Positions 16,437 to 25,027 of a stretch of DNA of 64,000 bases are shown one piece after another. The notes below the pieces were generated by a model. It was not told the DNA's origin, did no database searches, and saw nothing but the letters and a program-made list of their open reading frames with translations. Origin of the DNA: an uncultured Peptococcaceae bacterium (GTDB lineage: Bacteria; Bacillota; Peptococcia; Peptococcales; Peptococcaceae). The first letter of the stretch is position 1. The number at the start of each line of letters is the position of its first letter. Made by a program: the position numbers and the translations under genes. The DNA lies in NCBI GenBank assembly GCA_937976375.1, contig CALJRU010000063.1, positions 69,337 through 133,336 on the forward strand, read 5' to 3'.

Positions 16437-17837
16437 ATGCTAGAAAATAAAGAAGCGCATTTGCACGCACTGCGTGATATCTTTGGCAAAGAACGCGTGC
16501 TGCATGAACCTGTTGATTGCTTTGGTTATAGTTACGACGCTTCTCCGGAAGCGCTGAACCCAGATGAAACACCGGATTTTGTCTGCAAGGCCCACAGCAC
16601 CGCTGAGGTGTCTGCACTCATGAAATATGCCAATGCCCACAAAATCCCTGTTGTCTGCCGCGGCACCGGCAGCGGCCGCAGCGGCGGCGTCATTCCTGTC
16701 CGCGGGGGCATTGTACTGATGGTCGACGAGATGAACAAAATTGTCGAACTCGACGAAAAGAACCTGACCCTGCGCGTTCAGCCAGGTGTACTGACAAAAG
16801 AAGTCCACGACTTCTGCGCAGACCACAATCTCTACTATCCACCAGAACCATCTTCCTACAAATATTCCACCATTGGCGGCAACATTGCTGAAAACGCTGG
16901 CGGTATTCGTGCTGTAAAATACGGTGTGACCAGCGACTATGTCCTGGGGCTGGAAGTGGTGCTCGCCAATGGCGATGTCATCCACACCGGCGGGAAGCTC
17001 ATCAAAAACGTCACCGGCTACAACATGACACAGCTGTTTGTTGGCTCTGAAGGGACCTTGGGCATCATCACCGAAGCCACCCTCAAAGTCATCGGCCGTC
17101 CGAAATTTGTTAAGAGTGCCATGGCTACCTTCCGCAGCATTGAAGACGCCTGCACAGCTGTCGGCGACTGCCTGATCAGCGGCGTGACCCCAACAGCTGC
17201 CGAATTGATGGACAAACTGAGCTGCGAAGCCACCGCCAAGTTCAACGATTTCCCTATCGGCGATGAAGTTGGCGCAATGCTCGTCTTCGACCTCGACGGC
17301 AACACCGCTGACATCTGCGAAAGCGATATGGCAACACTGGAAGCTGTTTGCCGCAAAGATGGTGCCCTCGATTTCACCCATGCCAAAGACGATGCAGAAC
17401 GTGACCATCTCTGGAGTTTGCGCAACAAATTGAGCACCGCGCTCAAGAGCCTCGCACCAGACCGTGTCGGTGAAGACATCACCGTACCACGTGCTGAACT
17501 GCCAGCCATCTGCACCAAGATTGTTGACATCGCTACACGCTACGGCTTCAAAGTCTCCATCTTTGGCCATGCTGGCGACGGCAACCTGCATCCTTCCCTG
17601 CTCTGCGATATGAGCCAGCCAGGCGTGCCTGAAAAAGTTCACGACTGTGTCGGCGAAATCTTCCAGGCTGCCGTGGACTGCGGCGGCATGCTCAGCGGTG
17701 AGCACGGCATCGGCGTATCGAAGCAGCCTTACATCGACATCGCTTTAGAAAAAGAAGAGATTGACGCATCGCTCCTGATCAAAAAGGCGCTTGATCCGAA
17801 CAACATCCTCAATCCCGGAAAGATCTTCAATCGGTGA
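16437..17837 (+). CDS. glcD: FAD-linked oxidase, GlcD-type (glycolate/D-lactate dehydrogenase subunit)
   Basis: 466 residues. The PCMH-type FAD-binding domain covers about 45-225: CRGTGSGRSGG, VQPGVLTKEVHDF, YPPEPSSYKYSTIGGN, and VLGLEVVLANGDVIHTGG. The FAD-oxidase C-terminal domain contains FGHAGDGNLHPS and ends with GEHGIG, KKALDPNNILNPGKIF. These are standard for GlcD, D-lactate dehydrogenase and related hydroxyacid oxidases. The partner is the downstream iron-sulfur protein, which overlaps it. In anaerobes such pairs often work with Etf flavoproteins; none is visible here. AAAGGAAGG precedes the ATG at 16437. Exact substrate unresolved. Confidence 0.88.
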   Translation: MLENKEAHLHALRDIFGKERVLHEPVDCFGYSYDASPEALNPDETPDFVCKAHSTAEVSALMKYANAHKIPVVCRGTGSGRSGGVIPVRGGIVLMVDEMNKIVELDEKNLTLRVQPGVLTKEVHDFCADHNLYYPPEPSSYKYSTIGGNIAENAGGIRAVKYGVTSDYVLGLEVVLANGDVIHTGGKLIKNVTGYNMTQLFVGSEGTLGIITEATLKVIGRPKFVKSAMATFRSIEDACTAVGDCLISGVTPTAAELMDKLSCEATAKFNDFPIGDEVGAMLVFDLDGNTADICESDMATLEAVCRKDGALDFTHAKDDAERDHLWSLRNKLSTALKSLAPDRVGEDITVPRAELPAICTKIVDIATRYGFKVSIFGHAGDGNLHPSLLCDMSQPGVPEKVHDCVGEIFQAAVDCGGMLSGEHGIGVSKQPYIDIALEKEEIDASLLIKKALDPNNILNPGKIFNR

Positions 17838-17842
17838 TCGTC

Positions 17843-19051
17843 ATGGAAAAGAACCAACATTATGAAAAACTCAGAGCCATTGTAGATAAATGCGACCGCT
17901 GCGGCGCCTGCACCACGGTCTGCCCACTCTACAAAGTCAACCGCATTGACCGCGCTACCTCGCGCGGCAAGATCGCCATTGTGCGCGCCATGCTCGAAGA
18001 CAAGCTCGATGGCAACGAAAAAGCATTGCGCCATGCCCTTGACTACTGTCTGCTCTGCAAAGCCTGCACCGAAGTTTGCCCTGGCAAGGTCATGACCGAC
18101 CAGGCCATGATCGAAATGCGTCAGTGGCTGCGTGAAGACCACGGTCTCTCGCCAAAATACCGTCTCATCGGCGGATTCATGTCCAACAGCCCACTGAAAT
18201 CGCTGAGCCGACCATTCATTGGCGCTGCACAAACTTTACAGTTCCCACGTCTCACCCGCGGCTTGCTGCCAGCCAACCACACAGCACCAGAATCCATGCA
18301 GCACAGCGGTCCAGCAGTGTTCTCCAAACCAGCTGCCAAATGCACCGTGGATCTCAGCAAGGTGAAACGCGTCGCCTACTTCAAAGGCTGCGCCATGAAA
18401 CTGTTCTTCAAAAATGCCAGCGACGCGTCTATTGCACTCATTGAAAAGACGGGCCGCAAGGTTGACGTGCCAAACGTTGACTGCTGCGGCTTGCCACAGC
18501 AATCCCACGGCATGATTCCACTTGCTAAGAAAATGGCAAAACGCAACATTGAAGCCCTCAAAGACTACGATCTCATCATCACCGACTGTGGCAGCTGCGG
18601 CGCCATGCTCAAAGAATACGGCGAACTCTTTGCCGATGATTTCACCATGCGCGACAAAGCACAGAAATTCAGCCAGAAAATCATGGGCCTGTCTGAATAC
18701 CTCTATGCCGTCGGCTATGAACCAACACCACACAAAGATCTGCGTGTCACCTATCATGCCTCCTGCCACCTCAATCGTGGTCAAGGCATCAACAAAGAAC
18801 CTCAGGCCTTGCTGGAAAAAGCCGTCACCTTCCTGCCAGCTGAAAATGCCACCATGTGCTGCGGCGGCGCCGGCACCTTCCAGGTCGATTTCCCATCCAC
18901 CTCTGCCAAGGTGCTCAACAATAAATACAAAGATTTCAAAGCCACTGGCGCAGACATTGTCGTCGCCGAATGCCCAAGCTGCCTCATGCAGCTCGGCAAG
19001 CTGGAGCGCTACAAAGATCTCAAAGTGCTGCACATCAGCCAAGTGTTATAA
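17843..19051 (+). CDS. glcF: GlcF-type iron-sulfur (CCG domain) subunit
   Basis: About 402 residues. Two 4Fe-4S ferredoxin motifs at the N-terminus (CDRCGACTTVCP and CLLCKACTEVCP) are followed by two cysteine-rich CCG domains (FKGCAMKLFF...DCCGLP and HASCHLNRGQ...MCCGGAG). This is the electron-accepting partner of GlcD-type oxidases. The stop of glcD (17835-17837) overlaps an in-frame GTG at 17834; either that GTG or the ATG at 17843 could start it, and coupling is likely in both cases. It ends at a bidirectional terminator. Confidence 0.87.
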   Translation: MEKNQHYEKLRAIVDKCDRCGACTTVCPLYKVNRIDRATSRGKIAIVRAMLEDKLDGNEKALRHALDYCLLCKACTEVCPGKVMTDQAMIEMRQWLREDHGLSPKYRLIGGFMSNSPLKSLSRPFIGAAQTLQFPRLTRGLLPANHTAPESMQHSGPAVFSKPAAKCTVDLSKVKRVAYFKGCAMKLFFKNASDASIALIEKTGRKVDVPNVDCCGLPQQSHGMIPLAKKMAKRNIEALKDYDLIITDCGSCGAMLKEYGELFADDFTMRDKAQKFSQKIMGLSEYLYAVGYEPTPHKDLRVTYHASCHLNRGQGINKEPQALLEKAVTFLPAENATMCCGGAGTFQVDFPSTSAKVLNNKYKDFKATGADIVVAECPSCLMQLGKLERYKDLKVLHISQVL

Positions 19052-19055
19052 ACCA

Positions 19056-19095
19056 AAAAAGGATTGCCCTTGCAAAATGCAGAGGCAATCCTTTT
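19056..19095. terminator. Bidirectional terminator between glcF and abgA-like gene
   Basis: Stem AAAAAGGATTGCC / GGCAATCCTTTT with flanking A and T runs between convergent genes. Confidence 0.85.
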
Positions 19096-19102
19096 TATTT
19101 GC

Positions 19103-20416
19103 TTATTTATCCAGCAGTTCCATCGTCACGGCGCTGAATACGCTCATGCCGGTTTGCAGAACGTGTTCGTCGAAATCGAAGCGGCAGCCGTGGGGCACGT
19201 CGCTGGTGGCAGTGAGCAGGCGCATGAAGGCGGCCTGGCCGCCGTGGGCCTGCACGCGTGCCATCATATAAGAGATGTCTTCGCTGTCGTTGAGGTGTTG
19301 TTCTGGGCAAGACGACAGAGTCACGTCAGGAAGCGCTGCGCAAACAGTTCGTACACGTTCCATCAAAGCGGCATCGCTGGCGAGAGAGAAGGCTTCACCG
19401 CGTTTATCGATGCTCACTTCACAGCCGTGCATGGCAGCTGAGGCATTCAGAATACGGCGCGCATAGTCTTCCATATAAGCATTGATGGCAGTGGTTTCAC
19501 CGCGCACTTCCAGGGTCATATCCGCAGCATCGGCGATGATGTTGCGTCCACTTCCTGCGTGAACAGTGCCCACATTGACACGCGAGGCGCCGCCGCTGTG
19601 GCGCGGAATGGCGTAAAGATTGGTGATGGCTGCCGCCACTGCCAGCATGACATTGCGGCCTTTTTCGGGCGCGCTGGCTGCATGGGCGGCTCGGCCGTGA
19701 AAATGAGCGTCTAATTTGGTGGTGGCATAGGCACCGCAGCTGCCTGGAATGACGTCGCCGTCCAAATCGCCGCGATCTTGAATGTGCGCCGCCAAAAGCG
19801 CGTCCACATCGTCGAGGTGTCCTTTTTCAACAATGGCTGCTGCACCGCGCACACCTTCTTCCGCCGGCTGAAAAATCAGCTTCACAGTGCCGTGCAGCTG
19901 CGTGCGCTGAGTGGCTAGAATTTCTGCCACACCAAGACCGATGGCGGTGTGGCCATCGTGTCCGCAGGCGTGCATGCTGCCAGCCTGAGCCGATGTGTAC
20001 TCTTCGCGCACCGCCTGACGTTCGCTGTCATCGCTTTCCGTAAGCGGCAGCGCATCCATATCAAACCGCAGCGCCACCACAGGCCCCTCACCACAGTGCA
20101 AGATACCGATGACGCCGGTGCGGCCATCACGCATGCGATTTGCTAGCGCCAACGACACACCAGCCGCCAAAGCTCGTTCATAAGCTGCATCACAAACCGC
20201 CTGATCGGGCAAGCCCATGCGCGTGTCTGCCGTCACCGCGTCTCCCACAAGCACCTCGTAGCCCAACGCCTGCAGCCGTTCTGCCACCAGCGCCGAGGTG
20301 CAAATTTCTAACCAACCCTGCTCCGGCTGCCGATGCAGCTGCCTCCGCAAGGCTTGGATCTGCGGAAACAGCGCCGCACCCTGCTCGGCAATTTCCTGAT
20401 AACGCTTTTCTTCCAT
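19103..20416 (-). CDS. abgA: M20 amidohydrolase, aminobenzoyl-glutamate hydrolase subunit A-like
   Basis: 437 residues, matching AbgA (about 436). M20 peptidase fold with metal-site motifs: ALRFDMDALPL, SMHACGHDGHTA, FQPAEEGVRGA and a late His in SDVPHGCRFDF. AbgA-specific stretches include GWLEICTSALVAERLQALGY and RMGLPDQAV near residue 68. AbgA with AbgB cleaves p-aminobenzoyl-glutamate, a folate breakdown product. No abgB or abgT transporter is nearby, so it may act alone on another N-acyl amino acid. GGAGG precedes the ATG. It has an isolated transcription unit. Confidence 0.8.
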   Translation of the reverse strand: MEEKRYQEIAEQGAALFPQIQALRRQLHRQPEQGWLEICTSALVAERLQALGYEVLVGDAVTADTRMGLPDQAVCDAAYERALAAGVSLALANRMRDGRTGVIGILHCGEGPVVALRFDMDALPLTESDDSERQAVREEYTSAQAGSMHACGHDGHTAIGLGVAEILATQRTQLHGTVKLIFQPAEEGVRGAAAIVEKGHLDDVDALLAAHIQDRGDLDGDVIPGSCGAYATTKLDAHFHGRAAHAASAPEKGRNVMLAVAAAITNLYAIPRHSGGASRVNVGTVHAGSGRNIIADAADMTLEVRGETTAINAYMEDYARRILNASAAMHGCEVSIDKRGEAFSLASDAALMERVRTVCAALPDVTLSSCPEQHLNDSEDISYMMARVQAHGGQAAFMRLLTATSDVPHGCRFDFDEHVLQTGMSVFSAVTMELLDK

Positions 20417-20484
20417 CTCGATCGCCTCCTGATTCTATGATAGCGGGTTGCTGCAGCGTGCGCAAGCTGCCCGCTTTATACAAA

Positions 20485-20516
20485 AACAGAGCCGGGTTCT
20501 GCCCGACTCTGTTATT
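20485..20516 (-). terminator. Terminator of the serA-like/serS/scfB/pheA/murB operon
   Basis: Stem AACAGAGCCGGG / CCCGACTCTGTT with leftward T run, just after murB. Confidence 0.8.
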
Positions 20517-20521
20517 TTTAT

Positions 20522-21457
20522 TTAGTCCACCATCATGATCTCATGATAGAGAGGATGATTTTCCCATTCGCCAATAAAACGCACTTCGGTTTCCAAACGT
20601 ACGCCAAATTTTCTCAGGACAGCGGATTGCACCGCATGGATGAGATGAATCACGTCGTCAGCAGTGGCTCCGCCAGTGTTGACGAGAAAACCAGCGTGCT
20701 TCATGGACACCTGGGCGCCGCCAATGTGATAACCCTGCATGCCTGCGTCAATGATGAGCGGTCCGGCATAATGGCCGGTTGGGCGCTTGAAAGTGCTGCC
20801 GGCACTGGCCATTTCCAATGGCTGTTTGCTGGAGCGACGTTCTGTAAGATCAGCGATCTTCGCAAGGATTTCCGCCTTATCGCCATACTGCAGCTGCATG
20901 GTCACAGCCAGGCAAACAAGCGGCTCGTCTTTGAGACGGCTGTGGCGATAGCTGAAACGCATGTCTTCTGCCGAAATGTCGCGAATCAGTCCGCTTTCGT
21001 CAAGTACGGTCACAGACGTCACAACATCTTTCATTTCGCCGTCGTAAGCGCCAGCATTCATGTACGCCGCGCCGCCAACACTGCCTGGAATGCCGCTGGC
21101 AAACTCCAGCCCGGACAGTCCAAGCTCAGCACAAGCTTTGCTGACATTGATCAGCGATAAACCGGCAGATGCCGTCACTGTTGTGCCATCAACCACCAAG
21201 CGCTGCAAGCGTTCAGTAGCAATGACCACACCGCGGATGCCTTGATCACTGACCAGCACATTGCTGCCTTTGCCCAGCACAAAATATGGCTGATCTTCTT
21301 CGCTGCATACACGGATGACATCGGCAAGGGCTTCTGCTGTTTCTGGGAACACCATCACATCGCAGGGCCCGCCAATTTGAAACGTGGTGTGACGAGACAA
21401 TGGCTCGTTGGCACGTACTTCTGCCACACCAGGAATGGATGAAAAGAGATCGTTCAT
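20522..21457 (-). CDS. murB: UDP-N-acetylenolpyruvoylglucosamine reductase MurB
   Basis: 311 residues, type II MurB. It reduces UDP-GlcNAc-enolpyruvate to UDP-MurNAc in the cytoplasm with FAD and NADPH. Motifs: RHTTFQIGGP and LGKGSNVLVSDQG (FAD domain), GLEFASGIPGSVGGAAYMNAGAY, SYRHSRL, the catalytic serine in ASAGSTFKRP and the glutamate in LETEVRFIG. AAGGAGA precedes the ATG at 21457; an upstream in-frame start lacks a ribosome site and overlaps pheA. It is the last gene of the operon, 19 nt after pheA. Confidence 0.93.
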   Translation of the reverse strand: MNDLFSSIPGVAEVRANEPLSRHTTFQIGGPCDVMVFPETAEALADVIRVCSEEDQPYFVLGKGSNVLVSDQGIRGVVIATERLQRLVVDGTTVTASAGLSLINVSKACAELGLSGLEFASGIPGSVGGAAYMNAGAYDGEMKDVVTSVTVLDESGLIRDISAEDMRFSYRHSRLKDEPLVCLAVTMQLQYGDKAEILAKIADLTERRSSKQPLEMASAGSTFKRPTGHYAGPLIIDAGMQGYHIGGAQVSMKHAGFLVNTGGATADDVIHLIHAVQSAVLRKFGVRLETEVRFIGEWENHPLYHEIMMVD

Positions 21458-21476
21458 TGTTTTGGTCTCCTTTCTC

Positions 21477-22343
21477 TTATAGATAATGCTGTTCTGCTGC
21501 TTCATAGGTGCCGAGCACACGGAAATCTACCGTCTTGTCACGCACCTGGCGCAGACATTCCAGGAAGTTCTCATCGTCCCAGCGGCCAAGCAAGTCAATG
21601 TAGAAGCTGTACTCCCATGGCTTACCAATCACTGGTCGGGATTCAATGCGGCTCATATCATAGTGACCTTCCGCAAAGTAGCGCAGCGCTTCCAGCAGCG
21701 CCCCTGGACGGTGTGCCGTTTTGAAAACGATGCTCGCCTTGTTCTGGCTTTCACTTAATTCCGGCTCACGTCGAATAACCACGAAACGCGTGATGTTGGA
21801 ATAGTTGAAATTAACATGAGGCACCAGAATATCCAGGCCATACACTTCCGCAGCCTGCTTGGATGCAATGGCAGCGCCATTGGCAGGTTTTGTCTCTGCG
21901 ATGTAGCGCGCACTCATGGCTGTGTCGGCATATGGACGCGCCTCAATGCCATGTTCCAGCAAGAAACGCTGGCTCTGGCCCAGGCCCTGGGGATGAGAAT
22001 AGACGAATTTTACATCTTCCAGCTTGGTGCCTGGCACCGCCATGAGGTTTTGGGTGATTTCCAGTGATGTTTCGCCAACAATGAAGCAAGGTTTTTCATA
22101 GAGCAAATCATACACGTCGTTGATGCTACCAGTAGAGGAATTCTCTATCGGCAGCACGCCGTAGTCATAGTCTCCATTGACCACGCCTTCAACCACAAAC
22201 TGAAAATGCGACAGACCCGTGCGATCAACATCTTGACCAAATACCTTGATGCAGGCGCCGTCACTGAAGGAACCCTCAATACCCTGAAATGCCACACGAG
22301 GCTGTTCAATCGGGGTCGCAAAAGGAGGCAACAGTGATGCCAT
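21477..22343 (-). CDS. pheA: Prephenate dehydratase (stand-alone, with ACT domain)
   Basis: 288 residues. It converts prephenate to phenylpyruvate for phenylalanine synthesis. The PDT domain (about 15-195) contains FQGIEGSFSDGA, GVLPIENSSTGSI, YSHPQGLGQS and the catalytic NITRFVVI motif. The ACT domain (about 205-280) contains GALLEALRYF and SRIESRP, the phenylalanine-binding signature, so feedback inhibition is likely. There is no chorismate mutase domain. It overlaps the scfB stop codon at 22343, which points to coupling in the T-box-led operon. Confidence 0.92.
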   Translation of the reverse strand: MASLLPPFATPIEQPRVAFQGIEGSFSDGACIKVFGQDVDRTGLSHFQFVVEGVVNGDYDYGVLPIENSSTGSINDVYDLLYEKPCFIVGETSLEITQNLMAVPGTKLEDVKFVYSHPQGLGQSQRFLLEHGIEARPYADTAMSARYIAETKPANGAAIASKQAAEVYGLDILVPHVNFNYSNITRFVVIRREPELSESQNKASIVFKTAHRPGALLEALRYFAEGHYDMSRIESRPVIGKPWEYSFYIDLLGRWDDENFLECLRQVRDKTVDFRVLGTYEAAEQHYL

Positions 22344-23737
22344 CAGTCTTCGCTCCCTTCACCTTCAAGCAGCTTCACGGTTTGCACGTAAATGGCTGCT
22401 TCGATGCGCTTGCGCTGCAAATCGCAGCCATAAGCATACGGTTCGTTGATGCTGCCGCCGTAACGGATGTTGTTGGCGTGGCAGCCGCCGCTGCAGTAGA
22501 AGCGTGCCCAGCAATCCATGCAGGTTGGCTTGGTGAGAACGTTCGCTTTCTGGAAGCGTTCCGCAATCTCTGGCTTCTGAATGCCTGTGAATACAGTCCC
22601 CATCTTGTAGTCTTCTTCGCCAACAAACTGGTGGCATGGATAGAGATCGCCTTCTGGGCTGACTGCCAGATAGTCATGACCGCTGCCACAGCCGGACAGA
22701 CGCTTAGGCAGGCATGGACCGCCTGTGAAATCCACGTTGAAGTGGAAGAAATTATAGCCCTTGCCTTCGCGCCAACGCTGCAAATAATGGCGCGCCAAAA
22801 TGTTGTAGTTTTCAAGAATGACAGGCTTGTCTTCTTCGGTCAGAGCATAAGGCATTTCAGCAGGTGCCACCACCGGCTCCATAGAAATTTCCTTGAAGCC
22901 CAGATCATCGGCCAAATGAATCACATCGGCAGCGAAGTCTGGATTGTAATGGGTGTAGGTGCCGCGCACATAATACCACTGCTGGCCGCGTGTCGCCACG
23001 AATTTCTGAAAATGATCGACACAAACGTCATAACTTGGCTGACCGCCAACAAAACGGCGCATGTTGTCATGCACTTCCTTGCGGCCATCGAGGGACAGGA
23101 CGGCATCCATGTGCTCGTCGTTGACCCATTTGCCGCAGGCGTCGTCCAAAAGCACCCCGTTGGTGGTGAGGGTGATTTTCAGCACCTTGCCCAATTCGGC
23201 AGCACGTTTGTGACCATATTCTACAACGGCTTTGCACACATCCATATTCAGCAGCGGTTCCCCGCCAAAGAGGTCCACTTCCACGTGTGTGCGATGCTTG
23301 CTGGCTTCCATCAAAAAGTCAATGGCTTTCTTGCCAACTTCCAGACTCATCAGAGAACGACCGCCGCCGTAAGCGCCACTGTCAGCAAAGCAATAGCCGC
23401 AGCGCAGATTGCAATCATGCGCCATGTGCAGGCATAAAGCTTTGACGATCGGTTCGGTATGTGGTGTAAAGTCGCTGAAATCGATGTCACTGAACAACAG
23501 TCCTTCGTCGATCAGCTCAGCAATGCCTTCGGCAACGTCCTTGGCATCCTCTTGTCCATACACAGCCGCTGTCTGTGCAATGGCATCTTCCCATGTCTTC
23601 CCTTCCTCGAGGGCATCGAGGAAGGCGTCAACAGTTTCGTCAGTGACATGGATGGAACCGCTGTTGATGTCGAGCATCAAATGCAAATCTTCAAATACAA
23701 AACGATGAATACGTGAAAAATCCAATTCTCTTGTCAT
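22343..23737 (-). CDS. scfB: SCIFF peptide maturase-type radical SAM/SPASM protein
   Basis: 464 residues. An N-terminal recognition region (about 10-95, LDINSGSIHVTDETV) precedes the radical SAM core. The SAM cluster motif is CNLRCGYC within ALCLHMAHDCNLRC, followed by DLFGGEPLLN. The C-terminal SPASM/auxiliary cluster region has GPCLPKRLSGCGSG, YPCHQFVGEE, CMDCWARFYCSGGCHAN and a late CDLQRKRIEAA. This matches ScfB, which forms thioether links in the small cysteine-rich SCIFF peptide of Clostridia. The usual scfA gene is not adjacent: serS ends 13 nt upstream. The gene lies between serS and pheA. Confidence 0.88.
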   Translation of the reverse strand: MTRELDFSRIHRFVFEDLHLMLDINSGSIHVTDETVDAFLDALEEGKTWEDAIAQTAAVYGQEDAKDVAEGIAELIDEGLLFSDIDFSDFTPHTEPIVKALCLHMAHDCNLRCGYCFADSGAYGGGRSLMSLEVGKKAIDFLMEASKHRTHVEVDLFGGEPLLNMDVCKAVVEYGHKRAAELGKVLKITLTTNGVLLDDACGKWVNDEHMDAVLSLDGRKEVHDNMRRFVGGQPSYDVCVDHFQKFVATRGQQWYYVRGTYTHYNPDFAADVIHLADDLGFKEISMEPVVAPAEMPYALTEEDKPVILENYNILARHYLQRWREGKGYNFFHFNVDFTGGPCLPKRLSGCGSGHDYLAVSPEGDLYPCHQFVGEEDYKMGTVFTGIQKPEIAERFQKANVLTKPTCMDCWARFYCSGGCHANNIRYGGSINEPYAYGCDLQRKRIEAAIYVQTVKLLEGEGSED

Positions 23738-23749
23738 GGGCGTACAACC

Positions 23750-25015
23750 TTAGCGAATTTCGGTATAACCGTGCATGTATGGCAGAAGTGCCTTTGGAAT
23801 GGTGACGCTGCCGTCAGCGTTCTGATAGTTTTCAAGGATTGCAGCCAGTGTACGGCCAACAGCCAGGCCAGAACCATTGAGCGTGTGAACGAAACGTACC
23901 TTGCCATCAGCATCGCGGAAACGCAGGTTGGCGCGGCGTGCCTGGAAGTCAAGGAAGTTCGAGCAGGAAGAAATTTCACGATATTTGCCGTAGCTTGGCA
24001 GCCAAACTTCAAGGTCATAGGTCTTGGCAGAGCTGAAACCAATGTCACCAGCGGACAGGCAGATGACACGATATGGCAGTTCGAGTGCCTGGAGAATGTC
24101 TTCAGCATCACGGGTGAGGCTTTCCAATTCTTCCCAGCTGTGATCAGGATGTGCCAGTTTTACCATTTCAACTTTGTGGAACTGATGCTGACGGATGATA
24201 CCGCGGGTATCACGGCCTGCAGAACCAGCTTCACTGCGGAAACATGGGCTGAATGCACAATATTTAACAGGCAAATCCTTTTCGCTGAGGATTTCGTCAC
24301 GATGATAGTTGGTAACTGGTACTTCAGCGGTAGGAATCAGATAATAGTCGGTATTTTCAAGATGGAACATATCTTCAGCGAACTTTGGCAGCTGGCCAGT
24401 CCCAAAATCAGACGCGCTGTTGGTCATGTATGGTGGGATCAATTCGGTGTAACCATGCTTATCGGTGTGCATATCAATCATGAATGCAATGATGGCACGT
24501 TCCAAACGCGCAGCCAGGCCTTTGTAGAAAGTGAAACGGCTGCCGGTAACCTTTGCAGCACGGTCAAAATCGAGAATGCCAAGATCAACGCCAAGATCCC
24601 AATGTGCCTTTGGTTCAAAATCGAACTGACGAGGTTCACCCCAGTTGCGTTCAACGCGGTAATCGTCTTCGCCGCCGTCTGGAATGCTGTCGTCTGGCAT
24701 GTTAGGAATGCTGACCACAAATTTACGAACCTGTGCTTCCAAAGTATCCTTGGTTTCATCAAGGGCTTTGATTTTTTCATTGATGGCAGACACTTCAGCC
24801 ATGAGATCGTCGGCGCTTTCGCCATTGCGCTTGCGCTGGCCGACTTCTTTACTCTTGGCATTGCGCTGGCTCTGCAATTCCTCGATCTGGGCGATGACTT
24901 CGCGATGCTTTTCATCGGCTTCAAGGAATGGCTTCATATCAATTTCTTTGCCGCGGCGGCCAACAGCCTTGGCAACACGTTCTGGTTCACGACGCATAAG
25001 TTTGATGTCTAACAT
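23750..25015 (-). CDS. serS: Seryl-tRNA synthetase
   Basis: 421 residues, class II synthetase that charges tRNA-Ser. The N-terminal coiled-coil arm (about 1-105) starts [22 protein letters not shown]. Catalytic motifs: motif 2 [29 protein letters not shown] and motif 3 near the C-terminus ([19 protein letters not shown]). [15 protein letters not shown] is the serine-binding loop. It lies 12 nt after the SerA-like gene and shares its serine T-box leader, so uncharged tRNA-Ser should raise its expression. Confidence 0.96.
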   Translation of the reverse strand: MLDIKLMRREPERVAKAVGRRGKEIDMKPFLEADEKHREVIAQIEELQSQRNAKSKEVGQRKRNGESADDLMAEVSAINEKIKALDETKDTLEAQVRKFVVSIPNMPDDSIPDGGEDDYRVERNWGEPRQFDFEPKAHWDLGVDLGILDFDRAAKVTGSRFTFYKGLAARLERAIIAFMIDMHTDKHGYTELIPPYMTNSASDFGTGQLPKFAEDMFHLENTDYYLIPTAEVPVTNYHRDEILSEKDLPVKYCAFSPCFRSEAGSAGRDTRGIIRQHQFHKVEMVKLAHPDHSWEELESLTRDAEDILQALELPYRVICLSAGDIGFSSAKTYDLEVWLPSYGKYREISSCSNFLDFQARRANLRFRDADGKVRFVHTLNGSGLAVGRTLAAILENYQNADGSVTIPKALLPYMHGYTEIR

Positions 25016-25027
25016 TGATGTTTCCTC

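Noticed and set aside
16440..17705. 421-codon reverse-strand frame opposite glcD
   Set aside because: It mirrors the GC-rich codons of glcD, lacks family motifs, and the forward frame is a full GlcD.
23771..25012. 413-codon forward-strand frame opposite serS
   Set aside because: It is the complement of an intact serS with no ribosome site or domain of its own.
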